Source: an uncultured Eubacterium sp. | GTDB taxonomy: Bacteria; Bacillota; Clostridia; Lachnospirales; CAG-274 | DNA: 6,823 nucleotides | NCBI GenBank assembly: GCA_900543365.1 | Contig: UQRG01000084.1 | Span: forward strand, 1-6,823 | Direction of reading: 5' to 3' | Part shown: piece after piece, positions 1-5,898 of the stretch | Layout: every line of letters begins with the position of its first letter | Numbering within the stretch: the stretch's first letter is position 1 | The notes under the pieces: generated by a model | Databases searched by the model: none | The model's input: the letters and a program-made list of their open reading frames with translations, nothing else | Told to the model about the DNA's origin: nothing | Position numbers and translations under genes: made by a program

Positions 1-442
1 CATCGGTTAATGTAGAATAAAATTTTGGACCATAAGGTTCATATTCTTTAAGAGTTATATTAACCGCTAAGTCAAAGCCATTTTCTACAGTTTCTGTAAA
101 TGTTATATCTTCAATAACAGCATATATACCAGTGTAGTTAAAAACTTTTAATCCTTTTGTTCTGGTTATAACAAAAGCAATTACATCATTTTCATTTTTT
201 AGTTTTTCTATTGCCTCTCTGTAATAGTCGCTGTATTTATATTCACCATCATAATTAGCAAAAGGATAATTACTGTTTGGTATAAGTGCCTGAAAAGATA
301 TTTTTTTTAATTTTGGTGACTTTAATATGTTTATTTCTTTTCCATCTACAAGAGATAATGTATGATTTTGTGATTCTGTTGATATTGTTACCTTTGATGG
401 AGCAATAGGTAACTTGATTTCGCCTAAATAAAATGTATACAT
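1..442 (-). CDS. XkdP-like phage tail/baseplate protein, N-terminal part (runs off the window)
   Basis: Only the first 147 residues are present; the frame is open to base 1 and the C-terminus lies outside the window. It starts MYTFYLGEIKLPIAPSK and continues with GKEINILKSPKLKKISF, a central VIAFVITRTKG segment and the ending VNITLKEYEPYGPK. This order matches, from memory, the N-terminal beta-rich domain of PBSX XkdP-like tail proteins, which usually carry a C-terminal LysM domain and sit at the tail-tube/baseplate junction of contractile-tailed phages and tailocins. The LysM part would lie to the left and cannot be seen. The start at 440-442 is supported by AAAGGAGG (complement of 451-458), 8 nt upstream. 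The stop codon of the preceding gene (443-445) directly abuts this ATG, so the two are probably translationally coupled. Family assignment is fairly confident; the role in an intact particle is inference. Confidence 0.72.
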   Translation of the reverse strand, partial: MYTFYLGEIKLPIAPSKVTISTESQNHTLSLVDGKEINILKSPKLKKISFQALIPNSNYPFANYDGEYKYSDYYREAIEKLKNENDVIAFVITRTKGLKVFNYTGIYAVIEDITFTETVENGFDLAVNITLKEYEPYGPKFYSTLTD

Positions 443-904
443 TTATATAACCTCCTTTAGTGTAATTTTATTTATGTTATCTTTAGTATTAAAAAGTTTA
501 TTTGTGTTTTTTAGTGATTTTATATTGTTTTGTATTTTTTTGTTTAACTTATTTTCAAGAGCTTTGTTTTCAGATATTCTTTTTAATAGTCTTTGATTTT
601 GCTCTTGTCTAAATTTCTTTAAATTAAGATTATTAATATTTTCACAGCACTTGTCATATTTAATTTTTAATTGTTCTTTACTTAAAGTTATGTTGTTACT
701 TTTATGTTTGTTTAATATCATTGATTTTAATTTTTCAAGCTGTTTCTTATTTTCTGTTATTTCAATATCAATATTTGAAAAATCTTCTGTTGAAATACGC
801 TCTTTCAATTTTTCGCTTTTTATAAATAGAGTAATAACTTGATTTTTAAGATTTAAAATATTATTTTTAAGTTCTTTTTCAAAATTTAAATTGGTTGTCG
901 TCAT
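443..904 (-). CDS. Small helical, probably coiled-coil protein, first gene of a phage-tail-type operon
   Basis: This encodes 153 residues, very rich in Lys, Asn, Leu, Ile and Glu, with no signal peptide or membrane segment. Leucines and isoleucines recur at heptad-like spacing in about residues 8-65 (ELKNNILNLK, KKQLEKLKSMIL) and 76-135 (RLLKRISENKALENKLNKK), suggesting two long helices. A Cys-Cys pair lies at 86-87. I do not recognise a family. The start at 902-904 has GGAGGTG (complement of 915-921) 10 nt upstream. The gene leads a leftward operon, and its stop abuts the start codon of the XkdP-like tail gene. In PBSX-like clusters the gene before xkdP is the long tape-measure gene, so this might be a tail chaperone, a very short spacer protein or an unrelated accessory protein. 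That is speculation from position and helical character only. The gene is strongly A+T-rich, more so than the housekeeping genes to its right. Confidence 0.75.
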   Translation of the reverse strand: MTTTNLNFEKELKNNILNLKNQVITLFIKSEKLKERISTEDFSNIDIEITENKKQLEKLKSMILNKHKSNNITLSKEQLKIKYDKCCENINNLNLKKFRQEQNQRLLKRISENKALENKLNKKIQNNIKSLKNTNKLFNTKDNINKITLKEVI

Positions 905-935
905 ATTCTCTTTACACCTCCATATAATTTACTTT

Positions 936-965
936 AGTATGAGCATATCATAATAAAAGTGACAA
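936..965 (-). promoter_or_regulatory. Candidate promoter for the leftward tail-type operon
   Basis: On the minus strand, TTGTCA (complement of 960-965) is followed after 18 nt by CATACT (complement of 936-941). The -35 box matches five of six sigma-A consensus bases; the -10 box matches four of six. The predicted start lies just upstream of the Shine-Dalgarno site at 915-921. The -35 box falls inside the dyad at 949-983, so a protein bound there would block it. This is a prediction from sequence only. Confidence 0.4.
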
Positions 966-983
966 AGTGTGACATTTGTTATG
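949..983. promoter_or_regulatory. 35-bp imperfect dyad, candidate operator between divergent operons
   Basis: The stretch is centred on base 966 and 13 of its 17 base positions per arm are complementary. The outer arms are CATAA (949-953) and TTATG (979-983), then AAA (955-957) with TTT (975-977), then GTGACA-like inner half-sites (959-964 with 968-973). GTGACA also occurs as a direct repeat at 959-964 and 969-974, a period of 10 bp, about one helical turn. It covers the -35 box of the leftward promoter and ends 8 nt before the -35 box of nfeD. There is no T-tract, so a protein-binding site is more likely than a terminator. The binding protein is unknown. Confidence 0.45.
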
Positions 984-990
984 AAATTTG

Positions 991-1019
991 TTGAGGTTTA
1001 AAATTTAATGTGTTATAAT
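991..1019 (+). promoter_or_regulatory. Promoter of the nfeD-SPFH operon
   Basis: TTGAGG (991-996) and TATAAT (1014-1019) are separated by 17 nt, and a TG at 1011-1012 gives an extended -10 element. This is a near-consensus sigma-A promoter. Transcription should begin near 1026, giving a leader of about 25 nt that carries the Shine-Dalgarno site AAGGAGGAGG (1036-1045). Confidence 0.75.
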
Positions 1020-1051
1020 AAGTTATAAAATAAATAAGGAGGAGGATTTTT

Positions 1052-1477
1052 ATGAATATGACAGTAATGTGGCTTGTTTTAGGAGTGATATTATTTGTCA
1101 TTGAGGGGTTAACTGTGGGACTTGTATGTTTGTGGTTTGGCTTTGGTGCAATAGCTGCTATGTTTAGTACTTTTATTTTTACCAACATATACATACAGTG
1201 GATAGTATTTATTATTGTTTCACTAATATCCCTTGTTTTACTTAGACCTTTGATTAAAAAATCTTTTTATGTACCTAAGACTAAAACTAATGCATCCTCG
1301 TTAATAGGAAAAATAACTATTCTTACTGATGATATTGAGGAAAATAAGCACGGACGATTAAAGTTTGGTGACATAAGTTGGATAGCTATTTCTGTTACAG
1401 GAGATACTATTGACAAAGGTGAAAAAGTAAAGGTTGTATCTATTGATGGCAATAAACTTGTTGTTGAAAAAATTTAG
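1052..1477 (+). CDS. nfeD: NfeD-like membrane protein
   Basis: NfeD proteins are membrane partners of SPFH (flotillin/stomatin/prohibitin) proteins and help form or maintain membrane microdomains; biochemical detail is limited. This is the short form without the ClpP-like serine protease domain, 141 residues. Hydrophobic segments lie at about 5-20, 22-43 and 48-65. The soluble C-terminal part (about 80-141) has the OB-fold pattern of the family: SSLIGKITILTDDI, GRLKFGDISWIAIS with W110, then DKGEKVKVVSIDGNKLVVEK. The start is set by AAGGAGGAGG 6 nt upstream. Its TAG stop overlaps the Shine-Dalgarno site of the SPFH gene 13 nt downstream, so the two are co-transcribed. The same pairing is known for E. 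coli qmcA-ybbK. It has its own strong promoter at 991-1019. Confidence 0.88.
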   Translation: MNMTVMWLVLGVILFVIEGLTVGLVCLWFGFGAIAAMFSTFIFTNIYIQWIVFIIVSLISLVLLRPLIKKSFYVPKTKTNASSLIGKITILTDDIEENKHGRLKFGDISWIAISVTGDTIDKGEKVKVVSIDGNKLVVEKI

Positions 1478-1490
1478 GGAGGTTTAGCTT

Positions 1491-2405
1491 ATGATATTGC
1501 TTATTGTTTTAATAATTATTGTTGTGGCTGTAGCTGGTTCTTGTATTAGGATTGTACCACAGGCAAGAGCTTATGTTATTGAGTTTTTAGGTGCTTATAA
1601 AACTACTTGGACAACAGGCTTGTATTTTAAAATTCCGTTTTTTGAAAGAGTTGCAAGAAATGTTAATTTAAAGGAACAAGTTATAGACTTTCCACCTCAA
1701 CCAGTTATTACTAAGGATAATGTAACTATGCAGATTGATACTGTTATATTTTTCCAGATTACTGATCCAAAGCTTTATAGTTATGGTGTTGAAAATCCTA
1801 TTAGTGCTATTGAAAACCTTACATCAACTACACTTAGAAATATTATTGGTGATATGGAACTTGATGAAACCCTTACTTCAAGAGAGATAATAAATGCTAA
1901 AATGGGAACTTCTCTTGATGAAGCTACCGACCCTTGGGGCATAAAGGTAAATAGAGTTGAGCTTAAAAATATTATGCCACCTGCCGCTATTCAAGAATCA
2001 ATGGAAAAGCAAATGAAGGCTGAAAGAGAAAGACGAGAGGCTATTCTTATTGCAGAAGGTGAAAAGAAGTCAACTATTCTTGTGGCAGAAGGTAAAAAGC
2101 AGTCAGCAATTCTTGAGGCAGAAGCTGAAAAACAGGCTGCTATACTTAAAGCAGAGGCAGAAAAAGAAAAGAGAATAAGAGAGGCTGAAGGTCAAGCAGA
2201 GGCAATTAGAAAGGTACAGGAGGCTAATGCACAGGGTATTCAAATGCTTAAAGATGCTGGTGCAGATGAAAGTGTTCTTACATTAAAGAGCCTTGAGGCT
2301 TTAGGCAAACTTGCTGATGGTAATGCTACTAAGATTGTTGTACCTAGTGATATTCAAGGTATTGCTGGTCTTGCAACTACTTTTAAAGAAGTTATGAGTA
2401 AGTAA
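1491..2405 (+). CDS. SPFH/Band 7 family protein (QmcA/stomatin-like)
   Basis: This is a membrane-anchored scaffold protein of 304 residues that oligomerises in membrane microdomains; its exact client in this organism is unknown. Residues 1-20 form a single hydrophobic anchor. The SPFH domain follows, with IVPQARAYVIEFLG (about 21-34), DFPPQPVITKDNV (about 66-78) and the family signature LDEATDPWGIKVNRVELKNI (142-161). Residues 185-239 are five successive 11-residue units (ILxAEGEKKxx type), an alanine/glutamate-rich hendecad coiled coil. The C-terminal part contains the usual glycine-rich LATTFKEVMSK end. AGGGAGG (1476-1482) lies 8 nt before the ATG and overlaps the nfeD stop. The NfeD neighbour supports a QmcA/YbbK-type complex. 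The length is normal for bacterial QmcA-like proteins. A hairpin at 2408-2450 follows 2 nt after the stop. Confidence 0.92.
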   Translation: MILLIVLIIIVVAVAGSCIRIVPQARAYVIEFLGAYKTTWTTGLYFKIPFFERVARNVNLKEQVIDFPPQPVITKDNVTMQIDTVIFFQITDPKLYSYGVENPISAIENLTSTTLRNIIGDMELDETLTSREIINAKMGTSLDEATDPWGIKVNRVELKNIMPPAAIQESMEKQMKAERERREAILIAEGEKKSTILVAEGKKQSAILEAEAEKQAAILKAEAEKEKRIREAEGQAEAIRKVQEANAQGIQMLKDAGADESVLTLKSLEALGKLADGNATKIVVPSDIQGIAGLATTFKEVMSK

Positions 2406-2407
2406 AT

Positions 2408-2450
2408 AAAAGGCTGTGGATTAATATTTTGTTATTAATTCACAGCTTTT
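2408..2450 (+). terminator. Hairpin terminator after the nfeD-SPFH operon
   Basis: AAAGGCTGTGGATTAAT (2409-2425) pairs with ATTAATTCACAGCTTTT (2434-2450) over 17 positions with two G-T wobbles, around an 8-nt loop. It starts right after the SPFH stop codon. The T-run is only four bases and can be drawn into the stem, so termination strength is uncertain. Confidence 0.65.
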
Positions 2451-2496
2451 AAAGTTAAGGTAAATATAGGGAATAATCTATATTGTTTTGAACTTT
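2451..2496. other. Imperfect nested inverted repeat upstream of the phosphatase gene
   Basis: AATATAG (2463-2469) pairs with CTATATT (2478-2484) around an 8-nt loop. Outside it AAAGTT (2451-2456) pairs with AACTTT (2491-2496), with symmetric 6-nt arms between that pair weakly. It directly follows the terminator hairpin. No T-run follows it. It overlaps poor -35-like sequences (TTGTTT at 2483, TTGAAC at 2488), so it could be an operator or a structured leader, or chance in AT-rich DNA. Confidence 0.25.
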
Positions 2497-2546
2497 AATA
2501 ATGTGTACATACATAAATAAAACCAGTATTTAGAGGAGTTTAAGAT

Positions 2547-3002
2547 ATGATAAAAGTAATGTTTGTTTGTCACGGCAATATTTGTCGTTCACCAATGGCT
2601 GAGTTTGTACTTAAAGCTATGGTTAAGGAAAAGGGAATAGAGGAGAATTTTGTTATAAATTCTTCTGCTACAAGTTATGAGGAAATTGGGAATCCTGTTC
2701 ATAGAGGTACAAGAAAGAAGCTGAAGAAATGGGTATACATTGTGATGACCATAAGAGCTATAAGACTTACAAAGGAAGATTATAATTATTATGACTACAT
2801 TATTGCTATGGACAGTAACAATTTGAAAAATATTGACAGAATAATAGGCTCAGATATAGATAACAAGGTTTATTTACTTCTTGATTTTACAAGTCGTAAA
2901 GGGCAAAGTATAGCTGACCCTTGGTATACAGGAAACTTTGATGTTACATATGATGATATTGAAGAAGGTTGTTTAGGATTTTTAGATAGAGTTTGTAAAT
3001 AA
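2547..3002 (+). CDS. Low-molecular-weight protein tyrosine phosphatase with a frame-swapped internal segment
   Basis: The family hydrolyses phosphotyrosine (in some bacteria phosphoarginine) through a cysteinyl-phosphate intermediate in the cytoplasm. The P-loop VCHGNICRS shows nucleophile Cys8 and Arg14, and the general-acid motif DPWYTGNFD has Asp124. The length of 151 residues is normal. Residues 62-72 read WVYIVMTIRAI, which does not resemble the family. The +2 frame over the same DNA (2729-2761) reads MGIHCDDHKSY, which flows naturally from GTRKKLKK into RLTKEDYNYYDYIIAMD. This implies loss of one A in the run 2727-2729 and gain of one A at 2762-2763. The catalytic residues are untouched, but a surface/helix segment is altered, so activity is uncertain. 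AGAGGAG (2532-2538) lies 8 nt before the ATG. It appears to be a single-gene unit between the nfeD-SPFH and fhs operons; its promoter is unclear. Confidence 0.88.
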   Translation: MIKVMFVCHGNICRSPMAEFVLKAMVKEKGIEENFVINSSATSYEEIGNPVHRGTRKKLKKWVYIVMTIRAIRLTKEDYNYYDYIIAMDSNNLKNIDRIIGSDIDNKVYLLLDFTSRKGQSIADPWYTGNFDVTYDDIEEGCLGFLDRVCK

Positions 3003-3066
3003 ATTTAAGAAATTAAATAAAATTGGATTATTTAGTCAAACTTTCATATTTGAACCATTTAAAATA

Positions 3067-3095
3067 TTGACAACAAAGATTAATAGGGTTAAAAT
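3067..3095 (+). promoter_or_regulatory. Promoter of fhs
   Basis: A perfect TTGACA (3067-3072) and TAAAAT (3090-3095) are spaced by 17 nt. Transcription should begin near 3102, leaving a leader of about 32 nt with AGGAGG (3120-3125) 8 nt before the ATG. That leader is too short for a tetrahydrofolate riboswitch, so control is more likely at initiation or constitutive. Confidence 0.8.
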
Positions 3096-3133
3096 AGTGG
3101 TATTGAATAGAAAATAAATAGGAGGATTTTGAA

Positions 3134-4804
3134 ATGAAAAGCGATATACAAATTGCACAGGAATGTGTAATGGAGCCAATTACAAAGGTTGCTGAAAAAT
3201 TTGGCATTAATCCTGATGACCTTGAGTTATACGGAAAATACAAGGCAAAGCTTTCTGATGAGCTTTTAAATAAAAATGCTAATAATAAGAAAGGAAAACT
3301 TGTACTTGTAACTGCTATTAATCCAACGCCTGCTGGTGAGGGTAAGACTACAGTTACAATAGGTCTTTCTCAAGCATTAAATAAGCTTGGCAAAAAATCT
3401 TTTGTTGCTTTAAGAGAACCATCTTTAGGACCTTGTATGGGTATTAAAGGCGGTGCTGCAGGTGGCGGTTATTCACAGGTAGTGCCTATGGAGGATATTA
3501 ACCTTCACTTTACTGGTGATATTCACGCTATGACTACTGCTAATAACCTTTTATCTTCTCTTCTTGATAACCATATTCATCAGGGAAATGCTTTAGGTAT
3601 TGATACTAATAGCATTACTTGGAAGAGAGTTCTTGACCTTAACGACAGAGTTTTAAGACAGGTTGTTGTTGGTGTAGGTGGCAAAATTAATGGTGTAACA
3701 AGAGAGGACGGATTTACAATTACTGTTGCATCTGAAATTATGGCTGTAGTTTGTCTTGCAGAGGACATTGAGGATTTAAAGGACAAGCTTTCTAAAATTG
3801 TTGTAGCTTATACTTTTGACGGCAAGCCAGTTACTCCAAAGGATTTAAATGCTGTAGGTGCTATGGCTGCTCTTTTAAAGGACGCTATTAAGCCAAATCT
3901 TGTTCAGACTTTAGAGCATACACCAGCTATTATTCACGGTGGTCCTTTTGCTAATATTGCTCACGGTTGTAATTCAGTTAAGGCAACTAAGATGGCACTT
4001 GAATTAAGTGATGTTGCTATAACTGAGGCAGGTTTTGGTTCTGACTTAGGTGCTGAAAAGTTCTTTGATATTAAGTGCAGAAAATCAGGTTTAAAGCCAG
4101 ATTGTGTTGTACTTGTAGCCACTGTAAGAGCATTAAAGTACAATGGTGGTGTGCCTAAGACTGAACTTAATATTCCTAATGTTGATGCTGTTAAGGATGG
4201 TTTCTGCAATTTACAAAAGCATATTGAAAACTTACATAAATTTGGGGTACCTGTTGTAGTTACTTTAAACAATTTTGTATCAGATACAGAAGATGAGGTA
4301 AACTATATTAAGAGTCAGTGTGAGGCTATGGGTGCAGACTTTGCCATTGCTAAGGTATGGGAAAAAGGTGGCGAAGGTGGTATTGACCTTGCTAACAAGG
4401 TTCTTGAAGTTCTTGATACTAAGGAAAGTAAATTCAAGGTACTTTATGATGAAAATGATACTATTGAAAATAAAATTAACACTATTGCCAAGGAAATTTA
4501 TGGTGCAGATAGTGTTATAATTGACCCTAAGGCTAAAAAGGAAATTGCAAGACTTGAGGGACTTGGTTATGACAAACTTCCTGTTTGTATAGCAAAAACT
4601 CAGTATTCATTAAGTGATAATCCTGCTTTACTTGGCAGACCTTCAGGATTTAAAATTAGTGTTAAGGAGGTAAGAGTCAGTGCAGGTGCTGGTTTCATTG
4701 TTGTATTAACTGGTAATGTTATGGTTATGCCTGGTCTTCCAAAAGTACCGGCAGCTGAAAATATTGATGTTGACAGTAATGGCAATATTACAGGCTTATT
4801 CTAA
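3134..4804 (+). CDS. fhs: Formate-tetrahydrofolate ligase (10-formyltetrahydrofolate synthetase)
   Basis: This cytoplasmic enzyme joins formate to tetrahydrofolate with ATP, giving 10-formyltetrahydrofolate, ADP and phosphate (EC 6.3.4.3). The protein is full length at 556 residues, the usual size. It has the N-terminal MKSDIQIAQ start typical of clostridial forms and the ATP-binding P-loop TPAGEGKT at 65-72. The strongly conserved stretch LREPSLGPCMGIKGGAAGGG (93-112) is followed by VVPMEDINLHFTGDIHA. The C-terminal part ends VPAAENIDVDSNGNITGLF. No disruption is visible. AGGAGG 8 nt upstream supports the start. A lipoprotein gene follows 12 nt after the stop and folD lies further on, so the two folate enzymes occupy one locus. 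In acetogens this is a Wood-Ljungdahl methyl-branch step. In other Clostridia it feeds purine and formylmethionine synthesis; the window cannot decide which. Confidence 0.98.
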   Translation: MKSDIQIAQECVMEPITKVAEKFGINPDDLELYGKYKAKLSDELLNKNANNKKGKLVLVTAINPTPAGEGKTTVTIGLSQALNKLGKKSFVALREPSLGPCMGIKGGAAGGGYSQVVPMEDINLHFTGDIHAMTTANNLLSSLLDNHIHQGNALGIDTNSITWKRVLDLNDRVLRQVVVGVGGKINGVTREDGFTITVASEIMAVVCLAEDIEDLKDKLSKIVVAYTFDGKPVTPKDLNAVGAMAALLKDAIKPNLVQTLEHTPAIIHGGPFANIAHGCNSVKATKMALELSDVAITEAGFGSDLGAEKFFDIKCRKSGLKPDCVVLVATVRALKYNGGVPKTELNIPNVDAVKDGFCNLQKHIENLHKFGVPVVVTLNNFVSDTEDEVNYIKSQCEAMGADFAIAKVWEKGGEGGIDLANKVLEVLDTKESKFKVLYDENDTIENKINTIAKEIYGADSVIIDPKAKKEIARLEGLGYDKLPVCIAKTQYSLSDNPALLGRPSGFKISVKEVRVSAGAGFIVVLTGNVMVMPGLPKVPAAENIDVDSNGNITGLF

Positions 4805-4816
4805 AGGAGTATACGT

Positions 4817-5821
4817 ATGAAGTGTAAAAAGTTAATAGTTGCCTCATTATTAGGTTGTATGATTCTTTCTGGTTGTGGTTCTGAAAAACTCGCTGACAAT
4901 ATGGGTAATGATGATGGTAACATTACTAATTTAGGAAATGTTTGTCAAAAAGGTAATACAGTCTATTATCAAAATGATAAAGATAACTTTTCTATTTACA
5001 AATCTGTTAATGGTAAGACTGGTGTTAAGCTTAATGATGGTACAAGTTATTTTATAAATGTTGTAGGTGACTATGTTTACTATGTTTCTGAAAATAATGA
5101 TTTCCATATTTATAGAATGAAGACTGATGGCAGTGATAATAAGGAAATTGTTAAGCAGAGAGCTTATTATATGACTGTTTATGGTGATTATATTTATTAT
5201 ATTGACTATGACCAAAATCAGGCTATATACAGAGCTAAAACAGACGGTAGTCAGCCAACTAAAATTGTAGATTCTCAATGCTATTATCCTATTATTGCTG
5301 AAGGTAAGCTATATTATATAGATTATAGTAATGAAGGTAAGGTAACACAAGCTGACCTTGATGGTTCTAATTCTTTTGTTTTAGATGAAAATAATTATAT
5401 AACTGGTGCTTATCTTAACTATTATGATGGTAAGCTTTACTATGTAAATGCAGTAACAGAACAATCACCTAATAAGGGTCAAGGTTATGACAATTTTTTA
5501 ATGAGCTATAACTTAAAAACTGGAACTGTTGGTACTGTTATTGAGGAACCTTGTGCTGATATTAATATTAGAAATGGTAGAATTTACTATTCAAGTTTAA
5601 CTGACAGTAAGGTCTATAGTTGTAATTTAAAAGGTGAAAATAAAAAGCTTGTATATGATAATAACGGTATTTTTTTAAATCTAACAGATGATGATATATA
5701 TTGTTTTGTTAAGATTGAAAAACAGGATCCATATATTGAAAAAGTTAGTATTAAGCCAACTTTAGGTGAAAAATTAAAGTCTATATTTGGTGACCCCAAA
5801 AAGAACAGACAAAACCAATAA
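4817..5821 (+). CDS. DUF5050-like beta-propeller lipoprotein
   Basis: This predicted surface lipoprotein has 334 residues. Residues 1-20 are a lipoprotein signal peptide (MKCKKLIVASLLG, hydrophobic core, lipobox LSGC) with lipidated Cys20. A short polar linker follows, then six or seven repeats of about 37-49 residues. Each repeat contains a strand of the type [V/I/L]YY near residues 50, 88, 127, 166, 208, 257 and 294, often followed by IYRxKTDGS and a [K/E]IV strand. This pattern is that of the DUF5050/YWTD-like beta-propellers common in clostridial cell-envelope proteins; ligand and function are unknown. The C-terminus is basic (GDPKKNRQNQ). AAAGGAG (4803-4809) overlaps the fhs stop and lies 7 nt before the ATG, so it is almost certainly co-transcribed with fhs. 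A terminator hairpin at 5842-5878 follows its stop. Nothing in the sequence ties it to folate metabolism. Confidence 0.85.
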   Translation: MKCKKLIVASLLGCMILSGCGSEKLADNMGNDDGNITNLGNVCQKGNTVYYQNDKDNFSIYKSVNGKTGVKLNDGTSYFINVVGDYVYYVSENNDFHIYRMKTDGSDNKEIVKQRAYYMTVYGDYIYYIDYDQNQAIYRAKTDGSQPTKIVDSQCYYPIIAEGKLYYIDYSNEGKVTQADLDGSNSFVLDENNYITGAYLNYYDGKLYYVNAVTEQSPNKGQGYDNFLMSYNLKTGTVGTVIEEPCADINIRNGRIYYSSLTDSKVYSCNLKGENKKLVYDNNGIFLNLTDDDIYCFVKIEKQDPYIEKVSIKPTLGEKLKSIFGDPKKNRQNQ

Positions 5822-5841
5822 TTGATATAAAGTCAATGATG

Positions 5842-5878
5842 ACGGGCAGAGCCTTATTTTGCTTTGCCCGTACTTTTT
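5842..5878 (+). terminator. Rho-independent terminator or attenuator before folD
   Basis: ACGGGCAGAGC (5842-5852) pairs with GCTTTGCCCGT (5861-5871) over 11 positions with one G-T wobble, around an 8-nt loop, and is followed by five T residues (5874-5878). It is the most GC-rich short element in the window. It lies 20 nt after the lipoprotein stop and ends 5 nt before the folD Shine-Dalgarno site. No convincing promoter lies between it and folD, so folD may depend on readthrough from fhs. Confidence 0.82.
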
Positions 5879-5883
5879 ATAAT

Positions 5884-5890
5884 AAAGGAG
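5884..5890 (+). promoter_or_regulatory. Ribosome binding site fixing the folD start at 5899
   Basis: AAAGGAG lies 8 nt before the ATG at 5899. An in-frame ATG at 5836 would add 21 residues (MMTGRALFCFARTF and so on), but it has no Shine-Dalgarno site and its extension would translate the terminator hairpin. The family begins at MANIIDGK, so 5899 is the start. Confidence 0.9.
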
Positions 5891-5898
5891 ATATTAAA

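Noticed and set aside
979..1194. 71-residue minus-strand open frame spanning the nfeD promoter and gene start
   Set aside because: It overlaps a strong promoter and the start of nfeD on the other strand, and the protein is not recognisable.
3034..3052. Short TCAAA/TTTGA hairpin after the phosphatase gene as a terminator
   Set aside because: The stem is only 5 bp and AT-rich with no T-run, which is expected by chance in this spacer.
3003..3133. Tetrahydrofolate riboswitch in front of fhs
   Set aside because: The promoter leaves a leader of only about 32 nt, and I see none of the conserved riboswitch helices in the spacer.
3961..4520. Open frames on both strands inside fhs (for example 3961-4272 minus and 4320-4520 plus)
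   Set aside because: They overlap a full-length conserved gene, lack ribosome binding sites and show no recognisable protein.
4931..5278. 115-residue minus-strand open frame inside the lipoprotein gene
   Set aside because: It is opposite a clear lipoprotein coding sequence, has isoleucine/asparagine-rich composition typical of an antisense shadow, and has no supporting start signal.
5878..5883. Perfect TATAAT just upstream of folD as a promoter
   Set aside because: No -35 box lies 16-18 nt upstream, and a start about 7 nt downstream would fall in the Shine-Dalgarno site. It is probably chance next to the terminator T-run.
5836..5898. N-terminal extension of folD starting at 5836
   Set aside because: It has no Shine-Dalgarno site, would translate the terminator hairpin, and adds residues not found in FolD proteins. 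The ATG at 5899 has AAAGGAG 8 nt upstream.
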